A stretch of DNA of 38,035 nt from an uncultured bacterium (GCA_903864485.1 CAIPGD010000122.1:1-38035), one strand, 5' to 3'. Shown: positions 24,180 through 32,776, counted from the first letter of the stretch. The notes: generated by a model from the letters alone, not told the origin. Numbers and translations: made by a program.

Positions 24180-27100
24180 CAAGTCGTCTCCGGCCACAGA
24201 TAAATCAGTCCGACTGGCTCCAGACGACATGCGATGACGTCAAAGCCCTTGCGGATTTTTTCGGGCTCAACATCGATTTCGGTCAACAGACGGTCCAGCT
24301 TTTTCTGCCAGTGCCGTCGGTCAGCATCCAACTGGCGTTGCTCTTCAAAGTTGAACTCACCTTGTTCAGGTTCGCGCGAACGCTTCTGGAGGCGCTGACG
24401 CTGATCCAGCAGCAGCCGACGCATGCTTTCCTCTTCCCTCTTACCAAGCTCTTGAAGCTGTTCAGTTACTGCTTGGGCAATCGGCGTGGAACGGAGTTCG
24501 AATTCCGCACGCAGGCTCGTAACGTCACCCTTTCTACGGCTCAACGCCTCGGTCGATAATGCTTCGCTGGCCGCTTTTCCATCCCGAAGGGCATCTTCAA
24601 GGCTCGCCAATGTCAGCACTTCTGCGTCCAGTCCCTGGCGAAGAAGGCGCAATTGACCGTCCGCGCCAATGCGCCCCGTGATTGGTATGACCTCCTCGTG
24701 CAAGCGCACCCCTTTGGGCCCGTAAAGGGACATGCGACCGAGCAAGACGACGCGTTGCTGTGTGCTGGGGACCAAGAGCACGCAAGCGCGGTTCAGGCGG
24801 GTCCGAAACCCTTGAGATACAAACCGGGCCACCAATCGCCGAACCAGCCGATGTTCGACATGCAGATGGCAAACTTCGGGTGCGTCGCTTTGATCGGGCA
24901 GGATAACCGGATCGAAGGACAAACACTTTAGCGGTTGCGCTGCCCGCCACTCATTCAGCTTTTGTCCCTTGGTTGGCGGAGCAAGACGCAGGTCATCCAG
25001 GATAGGTGCCCATCCTGCACCCGAAAATACCGGATCGTTCTCCTGGATCGTGAAGACGCTGGCGCTGGGCACCGCCGACACCGATGAGGGCGTCAACTGG
25101 CCGCCAGATTGCGAAAGTGCGATTCCAATGACTCGCTGCAGATCGCTCCCAACAATGCCAACGCGCCGCCGAGAATCTTCCAATGTCTTTCGCAGCTTGG
25201 CGTTCTGCTCGCCAACTGCCTTGCGGCGTTTTTCTTCGGTGCCGTTCAAAGCCCGAATCTCGGCACGATACGTCGCGGTTTCGTCGTCGCTCTCCAACTC
25301 AGCCGCCAGCGCTAAAGCCCTGTCGCGCCTTATGCCCTCCGACGTGAGCCTTTTCATCAAGCGATCTTCGATGACGCGCCCGACAGCGCCCAGTTCATTA
25401 CGAATTCTCTCCGTTTTGCGAACCAAGGCCGCCTGAACAATGTCCGTGGGCCGCTGTGCGTACCTGAAATACCGGCAGAACACCGTTGGCGCTGGCTGCA
25501 ATTTTCGGTCGATGCGGCCATTCCGTTGCTCCAAGCGCGACGGGTTCCACGGAAGGTCAAAATGGACCAGGTCGTGACAACCCTTTTGCAGGTTGATCCC
25601 TTCACGCGCCGCGTCAGTACATAGCAGCAGCCTCAACGGGCTTTCGGCAGGGTTGCAGTTGAAGGCGAATTTGATGCGCTCCCTTTCATCTGGCGACGTC
25701 GCGCCTGTGAGGCTTGCAACATGTATTTCGGGGTCAAGGTCGTCCAGAAGTTCAAGCAGACGGTTTTGGAGCCACAGACGAGTGTCCTGATACTCTGTGA
25801 AAACGATCAGCCTGCGGTCATTCCACCGACCGGTCGTTGTCATGTTCTGACGAATCCAAGATGCCATCCACCTGACCCGGGCGTCAGGTTTCAGGCTGGC
25901 CTTGCGGGCTTCCTCCAACATCGATTTGACGAATGTTTTCTCGTCTTCAACCGCTGGTTCCGTCGCCCCCGCCAGACCCGCCTTAGTTGCTGCGATGACC
26001 AGGCTCGGATCATCATCAACATCGTCAATCCCCGCTGCAGAATAGTTGAGGTCATCTTCGTCGAGACCGTCAACTTCCCTACCGTCGGCAAAAGCAGTCG
26101 CCATCGAACCAAGCGTTGAACGCTCTGCAGCTGTTGGGGCTTTCATGGCCCGCAGGTGGACCTCCAGTGTCTTCTTGAACGCCTCAGGCGAGGACAAAAG
26201 GCGCTGTTGCAACCCGGAAAACACCAGCTTCCCCTCAGCCCGTTCACGGGGAGACATTGCATGAAGCCGGGCGTCCCGCATTGCGCCATACGATTCCAGC
26301 ATTTCGGACAGCCGCAGATCCGCTGCGTCCGATTGTAAGCCATCAATTTTGACTTCTTCGACAACCCGTTCCGGAAAATGCTCGCCCAGCGCGCGAAGGT
26401 CCGATTTCAGCCGCCGCACCATTACAGGTTCAAGATCGGCGGTCTCGACAGGAACACCGCGTGTAAACCGATGTGGGTCTAGGATTTCCAGCAGCGCCGT
26501 GAAGCTGTTGGAATGACCATTGTGCGGCGTCGCACTGAGAAACAGCCGATGTTCAAATCCCTGCGCAATATCGCGCACGGCCTTGGTGAACTGGCTGTCG
26601 ATCGCATAGCGGCTTCCGCTGGCCGGGGCTGCATGATGCGCCTCATCAAGGATCAGCATGGAGTTTGAACGCATTGGACCGAGGATCTCTCGCAAGCCCG
26701 ATGCATATGTTTCGTCGGCCAGAAGGCGATGAGAGACCAGAAAACAAGATCCAGAAGCCCATGGGTTGGTGCCGAATCCGCGCCTGCGGCGAACCTGAGC
26801 CAGGTAATTCCGGTCAAGAACTGTCGCTGCTATACCGAACTTCTGGCCAAGTTCTTCATGCCATTGCATAATCATTGAAGGCGGGCATGCGATGACCACA
26901 AAGTTTACCCGACCGCGCAACAGCATTTCTCGGAGCACGAGCCCCGCTTCGATCGTCTTGCCCAATCCAACATCATCGGCGATCAGCATGTTGACCCTTG
27001 GCAAGTCCAGTGCTTTTTGAAGCGGGGCGAGCTGGTAAGGATCAAGCCGTATGCCCGCACGAAATGGTGCCTGGAATAGACCCTTGTCCGCCACGGAAGT

Positions 27101-27382
27101 CGAATTCCAGTCAACAGTCTTTAGCCAGGCAGAGAACGTGGCTGCCGTGTCGGTACCAACAGAGCCAATCGAGCCCCATAGGGAATCAGTCATTGAATGC
27201 GCTGCGACCTCTGCATCCCAGATGACTCTCGCCTCTTCGCCCTGAGCATCGTCTTCAATGCAGGAAAGTTGCAGTACGTTCAGATCTTTTCCGAGTTTAT
27301 CAGCACCCTGTGAGAGCCACTTGCGGCCTCTTAGTTCGACAAATTCACCAAACGCAATCTCGCCGAGTGCTTCTTGCTGCAA
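24179..27382 (-). CDS. drmD: DISARM SNF2-like helicase DrmD
   Basis: A SNF2-family ATPase, the class 1 hallmark of DISARM. Numbering from the proposed TTG start (1067 residues), Walker A DVGLGKT is at 137-143, DEAH at 246-249 and SATPHNGHS follows. The helicase C-terminal half has SLTGATSPDERERI and QRNGRIDRK. The frame is open up to GTG 27532, but the DrmD family begins near FGEFVELRGRKWL. TTG 27382 has GGGAG seven bases upstream, so it is preferred. It is the first gene of the operon drmD-drmMI-drmA-drmB and is co-directional with the phage early genes ahead of it. Confidence 0.94.
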   Translation of the reverse strand: MQQEALGEIAFGEFVELRGRKWLSQGADKLGKDLNVLQLSCIEDDAQGEEARVIWDAEVAAHSMTDSLWGSIGSVGTDTAATFSAWLKTVDWNSTSVADKGLFQAPFRAGIRLDPYQLAPLQKALDLPRVNMLIADDVGLGKTIEAGLVLREMLLRGRVNFVVIACPPSMIMQWHEELGQKFGIAATVLDRNYLAQVRRRRGFGTNPWASGSCFLVSHRLLADETYASGLREILGPMRSNSMLILDEAHHAAPASGSRYAIDSQFTKAVRDIAQGFEHRLFLSATPHNGHSNSFTALLEILDPHRFTRGVPVETADLEPVMVRRLKSDLRALGEHFPERVVEEVKIDGLQSDAADLRLSEMLESYGAMRDARLHAMSPRERAEGKLVFSGLQQRLLSSPEAFKKTLEVHLRAMKAPTAAERSTLGSMATAFADGREVDGLDEDDLNYSAAGIDDVDDDPSLVIAATKAGLAGATEPAVEDEKTFVKSMLEEARKASLKPDARVRWMASWIRQNMTTTGRWNDRRLIVFTEYQDTRLWLQNRLLELLDDLDPEIHVASLTGATSPDERERIKFAFNCNPAESPLRLLLCTDAAREGINLQKGCHDLVHFDLPWNPSRLEQRNGRIDRKLQPAPTVFCRYFRYAQRPTDIVQAALVRKTERIRNELGAVGRVIEDRLMKRLTSEGIRRDRALALAAELESDDETATYRAEIRALNGTEEKRRKAVGEQNAKLRKTLEDSRRRVGIVGSDLQRVIGIALSQSGGQLTPSSVSAVPSASVFTIQENDPVFSGAGWAPILDDLRLAPPTKGQKLNEWRAAQPLKCLSFDPVILPDQSDAPEVCHLHVEHRLVRRLVARFVSQGFRTRLNRACVLLVPSTQQRVVLLGRMSLYGPKGVRLHEEVIPITGRIGADGQLRLLRQGLDAEVLTLASLEDALRDGKAASEALSTEALSRRKGDVTSLRAEFELRSTPIAQAVTEQLQELGKREEESMRRLLLDQRQRLQKRSREPEQGEFNFEEQRQLDADRRHWQKKLDRLLTEIDVEPEKIRKGFDVIACRLEPVGLIYLWPETT

Positions 27383-27509
27383 AATTCTACTCCCAAATTT
27401 GGCCCGCCGGGGTATCGTGTTCGCAACCGATTGCCGTTTATTGCCAAGGCCAAGATGAGAAATACGATTGCAGCATGCCCAGACAGATGCAATGGGCAGT
27501 TTACGCAGG
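27383..27509 (-). promoter_or_regulatory. leader between phage early operon and drmD
   Basis: A 127-base gap if drmD starts at TTG 27382. It contains the Shine-Dalgarno GGGAG (27394-27390) and is more AT-rich than its flanks, but I find no confident -35/-10 pair and no terminator hairpin. DISARM may therefore be read through from the phage early operon as well as from a promoter of its own. Confidence 0.4.
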
Positions 27510-28208
27510 TCATAGTTGAACGATCCGACCACTAGAACTATTCATTACCGCCCACGGCCGCACCTTCGGCATCGTGGCTGTCACCTCCAAATCGCGCAGC
27601 ATGCTGCCCGCCAACAGCCCATCTCGTACCCAATCCAGCGCTTGCCACCAGTCTTCATAGCCACGTCGGGCTGATGCGATCTGTTCCGGATGTGGTCGCC
27701 AGATGACCGGGCAAGCCATCAACTCGACTGTTCGCCACTTGCCACGCGAAAGCATTCGTTCCGTCCCAACGACAACGGCGCTTGCCCTTTCCCCATGCTG
27801 GTTCCTTTTGGTCTCCACAGGCACACAGCGCGGAACAGCCCCTGGCATCCAGTCCGGCGTAAGCCCAGCGCGGGCCAGTTCAGCCACGCGGATTGCCATG
27901 CGCTTGCCCCCGAGATTGTCAGGCATCGCGGCCACAATCGCTGCGATCAACTCAGCGTCTTCGTGGATGTAGCTTCCAATTTTGTGCTGTCCGCCATCAA
28001 CCTTGCAGCCCAGCGCTGCTCGTTGGATGAGTACATATTCAAGGCCGAACCCAAATCCCTGCCGGCGTTCAGGATCGGGTGGCTCAGGCAGTTCCAACTG
28101 CGCATGCTCGACGCGGAAGGCCCATTCAAGCGTCTGCTGCACGGACTTGGAATGCTTCGCTCGCTTCGGCCCAGCGGTGCGACCGTGCAAATTGCGTTCA
28201 TATTTCAT
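27510..28208 (-). CDS. conserved hypothetical in phage early operon
   Basis: A 232-residue protein beginning MKYERNLHGRTAGPKRAKHS. It has a basic N-terminus, a GFGFGLEYVLIQRAALGCKVDGG segment, a helical middle and an EDWWQALDWVRDGLL element near residue 185. It occurs as the last gene of a replication operon. GAGGAA precedes the ATG, and the start overlaps the replication gene's stop by four bases. I do not recognise a family with known function. Its 3' end overlaps the open but probably untranslated part of the drmD frame, placing the DISARM junction right after it. Confidence 0.75.
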   Translation of the reverse strand: MKYERNLHGRTAGPKRAKHSKSVQQTLEWAFRVEHAQLELPEPPDPERRQGFGFGLEYVLIQRAALGCKVDGGQHKIGSYIHEDAELIAAIVAAMPDNLGGKRMAIRVAELARAGLTPDWMPGAVPRCVPVETKRNQHGERASAVVVGTERMLSRGKWRTVELMACPVIWRPHPEQIASARRGYEDWWQALDWVRDGLLAGSMLRDLEVTATMPKVRPWAVMNSSSGRIVQL

Positions 28209-29215
28209 CGGATTCCTCGCTCTCGAAGACGCGATGCCGTCACCAGCCCACGGGCCAGCATCGCGTCGCGCATGGAGTTCGTGATCGCGCTGACGGGCAG
28301 GTAGCGATCGGAGTTGACCATCTTGGCATAAAAGTCTGGAACATCAGTCATTGGTAGGCATGCAGGCGCCACTGGTTGCTTGGACTTTCGTCGTTTGCGT
28401 GATGCATCGTCTGCTTTGCGCTGGGCAGCACGCTGCATGGTCCGATCGAGCGCCTTGGGCCCATCAGGCGGCTCGGGATGTTCGTGACGCGAAGCTTCCG
28501 TAGCCTCAAGGATTTCGGCTTCGGTCAGCCCGAGATCATTCTGCCAGCGGCGTACATGCTCCCGGGGCGGCCAGCCTTGCCACCAACCGGGCAGGGCGCC
28601 CTCAGGGGCAAAGCCCAGCGCCAAGAGCAGCGATCCGAAAAACTCTTCATCGAGGCCGCCGCGCCCACGCGCTGCCTCCTCCTCCTTTACAGGTTTACTT
28701 ACTGGTTCTCTTACAAGGTTACTGTCCGGATTTCGGACACGGCTTGAGGCATTTTCCGGACAAGGCTTGGGGTGAAAGTCGGACACGGCTTCGCGTCCGG
28801 CTTCCAGACACGGGTCGGTGGTTTTCAGCGCCATTGGGACGAATTCGGCTGAGTTTTCGGTGGGAAAGAATGGGAGGCTGTCCTCCACCTCGCTGCCATG
28901 TCCGGTTTCCGGACACGGGGCGCCCTGATATTGGGTAAAGCCCGGCTCAAACGACAAGATGTAGCGGGTCGGCATCTGCCGCTTGGTGCCAGGATTAAGC
29001 CGCTGCACCCGGCGGATGAGGCGAGCGCTCTCAAGCAAGGTCAGATGCTCATTCAGCGTCGATCGGCTGATCTCGCAGTCATGGGCCAATTGCTCCTGGG
29101 ACGGGAAACAGCCGAAGTCTGGATTGAACCGATCGCACAGATGCCAGAGCACGATCTTGGTCGTGGGCTTTAGCCCGCGTTGCTGGATGGCCCAATTGGT
29201 GGCGGCATGGCTCAT
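28205..29215 (-). CDS. HTH replication initiation protein
   Basis: A 336-residue protein. The N-terminal winged helix-turn-helix (TTKIVLWHLCDRFNPDFGCF, then SQEQLAHDCEISRSTLNEHL and LIRRVQRLN, residues about 17-75) is of the HTH_36 type common in phage replication initiators. The middle (about 100-165) is low-complexity and carries repeated C-P-E/N-P-D motifs encoded by iteron-like DNA repeats. The C-terminal part has a helical, basic region (RKADDASRKRRKSKQP). By analogy with lambda O it would bind an origin inside its own gene. GGAGG precedes the start; both ends overlap neighbours by four bases. Confidence 0.8.
   Translation of the reverse strand: MSHAATNWAIQQRGLKPTTKIVLWHLCDRFNPDFGCFPSQEQLAHDCEISRSTLNEHLTLLESARLIRRVQRLNPGTKRQMPTRYILSFEPGFTQYQGAPCPETGHGSEVEDSLPFFPTENSAEFVPMALKTTDPCLEAGREAVSDFHPKPCPENASSRVRNPDSNLVREPVSKPVKEEEAARGRGGLDEEFFGSLLLALGFAPEGALPGWWQGWPPREHVRRWQNDLGLTEAEILEATEASRHEHPEPPDGPKALDRTMQRAAQRKADDASRKRRKSKQPVAPACLPMTDVPDFYAKMVNSDRYLPVSAITNSMRDAMLARGLVTASRLRERGIR
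28724..28919. repeat. iteron-like repeats within the replication gene
   Basis: Five copies of a unit close to TTYCGGACAMGG lie at 28731-28745, 28752-28768, 28778-28791, 28802-28814 and 28907-28919. Two are part of dyads: GTCCG/CGGAC at 28724-28738, and the perfect TGTCCGG-TTT-CCGGACA at 28899-28915. The spacing between the first four is about 21-25 bases, near two helical turns. This is the layout of a theta-type origin embedded in an initiator gene, as in lambda. Confidence 0.7.
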
Positions 29216-29607
29216 GGTGCTGGCCTCCGTGTGGGAAGGGCGACACGGGTCGTGAAGCAGTGATCTGCCAAAGCGCCCAGCGCATCATCAAGCGAGCGCA
29301 CCAGGGCCCAACCAAAGCCCTGAGCAAGAACTGTGTCGCGGAACGCCTCTTGCGCTGGGCTCAGCCGCCCCTTGAGGGCTTTCAGCTCAAGGAACAGAAC
29401 GCGCCCGGCGCAGAGCACCATCAGGTCCGCAAAACCGGGATGGACGCCCATGCCAACCAAGATCGCCTGACGCTTCGCGCCGCGTGGGCCTGCATCGGTA
29501 ATCTCGTTAGGGCAATGATGGATGATCGCGCCTTTTGGGAGTGCAAACCGCAGTGCGATGACGACGGCGCGTTGCAGGTCGGCCTCGGGTGTGCCGCGCC
29601 CCTTCAT
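29212..29607 (-). CDS. VRR-NUC domain nuclease
   Basis: A 131-residue protein, almost entirely a VRR-NUC (PD-(D/E)xK) domain. The metal-binding set is visible as GFADLMV with Asp61, then LFLELKA with Glu74 and Lys76, followed by GRLSPAQ. Stand-alone VRR-NUC proteins in phages are structure-dependent endonucleases linked to replication or recombination, often encoded beside initiator genes as here. GGGAGG precedes the ATG. Four-base overlaps on both sides show tight translational coupling within the early operon. Confidence 0.88.
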   Translation of the reverse strand: MKGRGTPEADLQRAVVIALRFALPKGAIIHHCPNEITDAGPRGAKRQAILVGMGVHPGFADLMVLCAGRVLFLELKALKGRLSPAQEAFRDTVLAQGFGWALVRSLDDALGALADHCFTTRVALPTRRPAP

Positions 29608-29873
29608 CGTCCGACCTCCCTGTCAGGTCGACGATGTTCGGCCCACCTGGGCGACTTAGCGTCAAGGACCACCAGCAAGATCCGAGCGTCCTCACGCTCC
29701 CCAGGTGTCTCCCCATACTGGACCAGAACATTGCACGCCAGCCGGATCAGATGATCGGAATGGTTCACGACATCCGCCACGACGATGCGCGCCTCGCGTC
29801 GTCGCTCGTCGATCCATTCCCGGCGAGCTCGGTCCCGGGGGGCACTCTGGCGGAGGGGCAGGGGGATGTTCAT
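29604..29873 (-). CDS. small hypothetical in early operon
   Basis: An 89-residue protein beginning MNIPLPLRQSAPRDRARREW. It is mainly helical with several Arg/Glu pairs and a VVADVVNHSDHLIRLACNVLVQYGE helix. The ATG at 29873 is chosen because it overlaps the stop of the upstream HTH gene as ATGA, the same coupling used throughout this operon; longer frames lack this. No family recognised. It lies between an AlpA-like regulator and the VRR-NUC gene and is presumably an accessory of replication. Confidence 0.65.
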   Translation of the reverse strand: MNIPLPLRQSAPRDRARREWIDERRREARIVVADVVNHSDHLIRLACNVLVQYGETPGEREDARILLVVLDAKSPRWAEHRRPDREVGR

Positions 29874-30136
29874 TGCTGCCCACCCGAGCGCGAACGACGC
29901 GGGTCCCGTACCTCTTGTGTGTCCAGCCATTCAAGCACGGTCGTCCGGCGGTAGAGTATCTTGCGACCTGCCCTCACAAAGGCCGGCCCCCGTCGGGCAT
30001 CCGCCCAGCGCCGAAGGGTTTCCTCGCAAACCCCCAGTTCCTGGGCGAGGTCGTTGCGGCTGATCCAGCCCTGCAAGAGCGCGCCTTCGGACGCCCTGAT
30101 CTTCGGTGCCACTGCGTTGGTTTCAAGTTGCGTCAT
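29870..30136 (-). CDS. AlpA/excisionase-type HTH regulator
   Basis: An 88-residue protein with a MerR-like winged helix (HTH_17). The segment WISRNDLAQELGVCEETLRRW (residues about 24-44, split here as two helices) is followed by GPAFVRAGRKILYRRTTVLEWL, the wing and recognition surface of AlpA/Xis proteins. ATG 30136 with GGGAG upstream is used; the longer frame to 30325 is out of keeping with the family. It is the first gene of the early operon and lies opposite the integrase across a repeat-rich control region. It is a good candidate for the switch that activates excision and replication. Confidence 0.85.
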   Translation of the reverse strand: MTQLETNAVAPKIRASEGALLQGWISRNDLAQELGVCEETLRRWADARRGPAFVRAGRKILYRRTTVLEWLDTQEVRDPRRSRSGGQQ

Positions 30137-30740
30137 CTGTTTTCTCCCGATTGTCGCCCGCTGCGGGCGAAGGTCGTGAGCAAGCAGAAGCACACCGGCA
30201 TGGGCGGCAGGGTGGCAGTGACCGGCAGTGAGATTGTGAACCTTGCCACCCCCCGTGCCACCCCTTGTTTTGTTGAGGTTGTTCAAAACTGCGCTGCGCT
30301 GCAGCGAGATGTATCGACTTTGCAAACTTGATTTTCTGGCTACCAGCAGGTCGCTGAAAGGTTAGATCGAGGTAGTTTCCCCGAAGTCGCCAACATTGGC
30401 GGGGTTTTGATGACATTCAGGGGTGGCAATGGGTGGCAGTGAGGGCGCTGAATTGCCGGTTTTTGTGCCGGTCCCTGATTTTACTAAGAAATCTGCGAAA
30501 GTTCGGGCAGGGATCTGGCCCAACTTCCGACATGACCATTTACCGGCATCGGCTTCACCGCGCTGAGCGTGGCGATTTGAAAAAACACCATATGCGCTCG
30601 GGTGGCGGCGGTGCGGCAGTGGGGTGGCATGCCCTCTGGGGTCACTGCCGGTCGCTGCCACCCTGCCGGTCCGGGTCTCATGATTACCTTGCTAGAGCCG
30701 CGAATCTACGCGTCATGGACGGGGAAAAGGAGGTGCGTCG
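30137..30740. promoter_or_regulatory. divergent control region between regulator and integrase
   Basis: A 600-base gap with no convincing gene. The heptamer GGTGGCA occurs at 30211, 30422, 30432 and 30623 on plus, and 30244, 30256 and 30656 on minus. A dyad CGCCAA-CA-TTGGCG at 30388-30401 is followed by GGGTTTTG. The integrase ribosome site GGAGG is at 30729-30733. The repeats look like arm-type binding sites for integrase or the AlpA-like protein. No tRNA-like attP core is visible here. Confidence 0.6.
30210..30663. repeat. 23-bp inverted repeat pair upstream of integrase
   Basis: The 23 bases at 30210-30232 (GGGTGGCAGTGACCGGCAGT plus three) and the reverse complement of 30641-30663 agree at 21 of 23 positions. 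The arms lie 408 bases apart on the two sides of the control region. Each contains the GGTGGCA heptamer and a second CCGGCAGTGA half. Such paired, oppositely oriented long sites suggest looping by a site-specific recombination or repressor protein. Confidence 0.7.
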
Positions 30741-32000
30741 ATGCAAACAAGAGAACGCCTGACAGAGAAAATTGTCCGCGAGGCCACTTCGGCCGAGGGG
30801 CGCGATTACCAGATTTTCGATGACGAAATCCGCGGCTTTGCGGTGTGCATCTACCGAGGCGGGGGGCGTGCTTTCACGTTCGACTACCGCGTTGCCGGAC
30901 GGCAGCGCCGCATGACCTTCGGGCGCTGGCCGGAATGGACCGTGACGGCCGCCCGCGAGCGCGTCAGGGAACTCCGTCGGGAAGTGGACACCGGCCACGA
31001 TCCGCTTGGCGAACGCGAGCAGGTCAGGGAGGCGGCACGGGTGCCGGATTTGATTGACCGTTATCTGAAGGAGCATTGCACCCGGCTTTCGCCGACAAAC
31101 GCCTCTGACCAGAAATCGATGATGATGAAGCTGGTGGCACCGCATTGGAGCAAGAAGCTGGTAACGGAAATCACGAAGTCCGATGTGGAGAAGCTGCTTG
31201 CGAAAGTCGCCGAGGGCAGGGCGCGGCCGCACAAGGAAAAGCCCAACAATCGCGCCCGCAAGCTCCAACCTCCAAGGCCGACGCCGGTGCGCGCAAACCG
31301 CTTGGGCGAGGCGCTTCGCAAGATGTTCAATCTCGCCGTCGAGTGGGGGATGCGTGCCGACAATCCTGCCAGCAGCTTCTATCGCCGGATCGAGAATGCG
31401 CGCGAACGATTCCTGATCAAGGATGAGATCGATCGACTCGCCAAGGCACTCGATGCCGACGAGGATCAGCGCGCAGCCGGCATTATCCGGATTTGCCTAT
31501 TGACCGGTGCCCGTGTTGGCGAGGTTCGGCAGGCGCGGTTTGAGCAGTTCAACCTCGAACTGGGCATCTGGACCAAGCCCGCCGCGACGACCAAGCAGCG
31601 CAAGGTCCATCGTGTGCCAATCTCGGAGGAGGTTGCCGCCATTGTGCGCCAGCGCCAATTGCTGGTGACCAAGGGTAATCCATGGCTTTTTCCGGGCGAT
31701 GTGCCGGGGCAGCCCGTCAAGGAAATCCGGCGGTTCTGGCGGCGTATTCAGGGGACAACCGGTATTGGCGATGCGCGGATCCATGACCTGCGCCACACTT
31801 TCGCTTCGCTCTTGGTCAGCGGTGGTGCGTCGCTTGAGATGATTGGCAAGTTGCTGGGCCATACCCAGATGCAGACTACGCAACGCTATGCGCATTTGCT
31901 TGATGCGCCACTGCGGGCAGGTCTAGACGCCGTCGCCAGTGCGATCCGCCCAAGGTTGAAGGTTGTGCATGATGAAACGATTGAGCGAAAGTCGGCCTGA
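30741..32000 (+). CDS. int: tyrosine integrase
   Basis: A 419-residue tyrosine recombinase. The N-terminal arm-binding part (DEIRGFAVCIYRGGGRAFTF, about 28-47) resembles DUF4102-like domains, with a core-binding domain at about 100-210. The catalytic domain shows Arg258 in TGARVGEV, a lysine in the TTKQRKVHRVP hairpin (285 or 288), His348 and Arg351 in HDLRH, His374 in LLGHT and the nucleophile Tyr383 in TTQRYAH. GGAGG precedes the ATG. It faces away from the early operon and is convergent with the unknown gene at 32009. It may use the tRNA site at 37895, though 5.9 kb of cargo separates them. Confidence 0.95.
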   Translation: MQTRERLTEKIVREATSAEGRDYQIFDDEIRGFAVCIYRGGGRAFTFDYRVAGRQRRMTFGRWPEWTVTAARERVRELRREVDTGHDPLGEREQVREAARVPDLIDRYLKEHCTRLSPTNASDQKSMMMKLVAPHWSKKLVTEITKSDVEKLLAKVAEGRARPHKEKPNNRARKLQPPRPTPVRANRLGEALRKMFNLAVEWGMRADNPASSFYRRIENARERFLIKDEIDRLAKALDADEDQRAAGIIRICLLTGARVGEVRQARFEQFNLELGIWTKPAATTKQRKVHRVPISEEVAAIVRQRQLLVTKGNPWLFPGDVPGQPVKEIRRFWRRIQGTTGIGDARIHDLRHTFASLLVSGGASLEMIGKLLGHTQMQTTQRYAHLLDAPLRAGLDAVASAIRPRLKVVHDETIERKSA

Positions 32001-32008
32001 CGGAAGAA

Positions 32009-32776
32009 TTACAAAGAGAGCTCTTCGATTTCGATCGCAGATAGCAACAGGCGCGATCGCCGGGCGATCCGGCGCGTGAGATGCTGAAACATAGGATCAA
32101 AGATGTCTTCAGCGTCAGCCACTTTCATTCCGACGAATTTTGCGCCCCAACCGCGAGCGTGCATCTGTTCGGCGACCTGCTCTGCGTTCGCCGGTCGTTT
32201 GCCCTTGTCCGGACCCTTATTCGAATTGCGCACGACGAAGCCGCAAAATGCACCGTCTTTATGTGCAAAGATTGACGGATCCACTTCTAGATCTGTCTGC
32301 CAGCTTGCGATTGTCCATCCGTTCGCGACCAAGTGCTGGCGAACTGCCTGAACACCAACATCGTGGATTTCCCAAGGTGTCATCAAAATGGGCTGATCTG
32401 TGACGCGTTCGAAGGGGTTTAGGGGGGCTTGGGTTTTCCAATCGATCAGCCCCCATCCCAGTTCGACGGGCTTCCAACCGTCGTCGACGCGTTTCATCGG
32501 CATGATGCATCCAATGCAGTTCGCGTCTTCGACAGCCGTCGCCAGTCTTCTTTCTTGGTACCAGCCGTTATCCTGCGCATTCACGTCCATAATTTGTATG
32601 AAAAACAACTGGTTTCCCAGCGCGAACGAGAGATGCTCGCGAAACGGGGGAAGGTCAGCGCGCAGCCAAGAGGCCCCCGCATCTCGGACACGCAAGTTCA
32701 GGTGGCGTCCCGCTGCCAGCCAGCATGCCTCAAAGTCGGGCGTCAGCTCAAAGGGTTTGATTTCATAGGTGGTCAT
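32009..32776 (-). CDS. hypothetical protein, unknown cargo
   Basis: A 255-residue soluble protein starting MTTYEIKPFELTPDFEACW. It is aromatic-rich, with a cysteine pair in NCIGCIMPMKRVDDGWKP, a WGLIDWKTQAPLNPF segment and a basic patch NSNKGPDKGKRPAN near residue 190. The C-terminus has QHLTRRIARRSRLLLSAIEI. GAGAGG precedes the start. I do not recognise the family. It is convergent with the integrase (eight bases between stops) and may be an accessory or defence gene. It is visibly more AT-rich than the head operon. Confidence 0.65.
   Translation of the reverse strand: MTTYEIKPFELTPDFEACWLAAGRHLNLRVRDAGASWLRADLPPFREHLSFALGNQLFFIQIMDVNAQDNGWYQERRLATAVEDANCIGCIMPMKRVDDGWKPVELGWGLIDWKTQAPLNPFERVTDQPILMTPWEIHDVGVQAVRQHLVANGWTIASWQTDLEVDPSIFAHKDGAFCGFVVRNSNKGPDKGKRPANAEQVAEQMHARGWGAKFVGMKVADAEDIFDPMFQHLTRRIARRSRLLLSAIEIEELSL

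Noticed and set aside
24180..24230. Longer drmMI start at ATG 24230
   Set aside because: It would overlap drmD by 52 bases; the TGATG overlap at 24179 with GGAG upstream is the better-supported start.
28724..28919. CRISPR array
   Set aside because: Units are only 13-17 bases, degenerate and within a coding gene; spacers are too short. They fit iterons instead.
30433..30762. Plus-strand frame running into the integrase start
   Set aside because: It covers the repeat-rich control region, and its sequence simply translates the GGTGGCA repeats.
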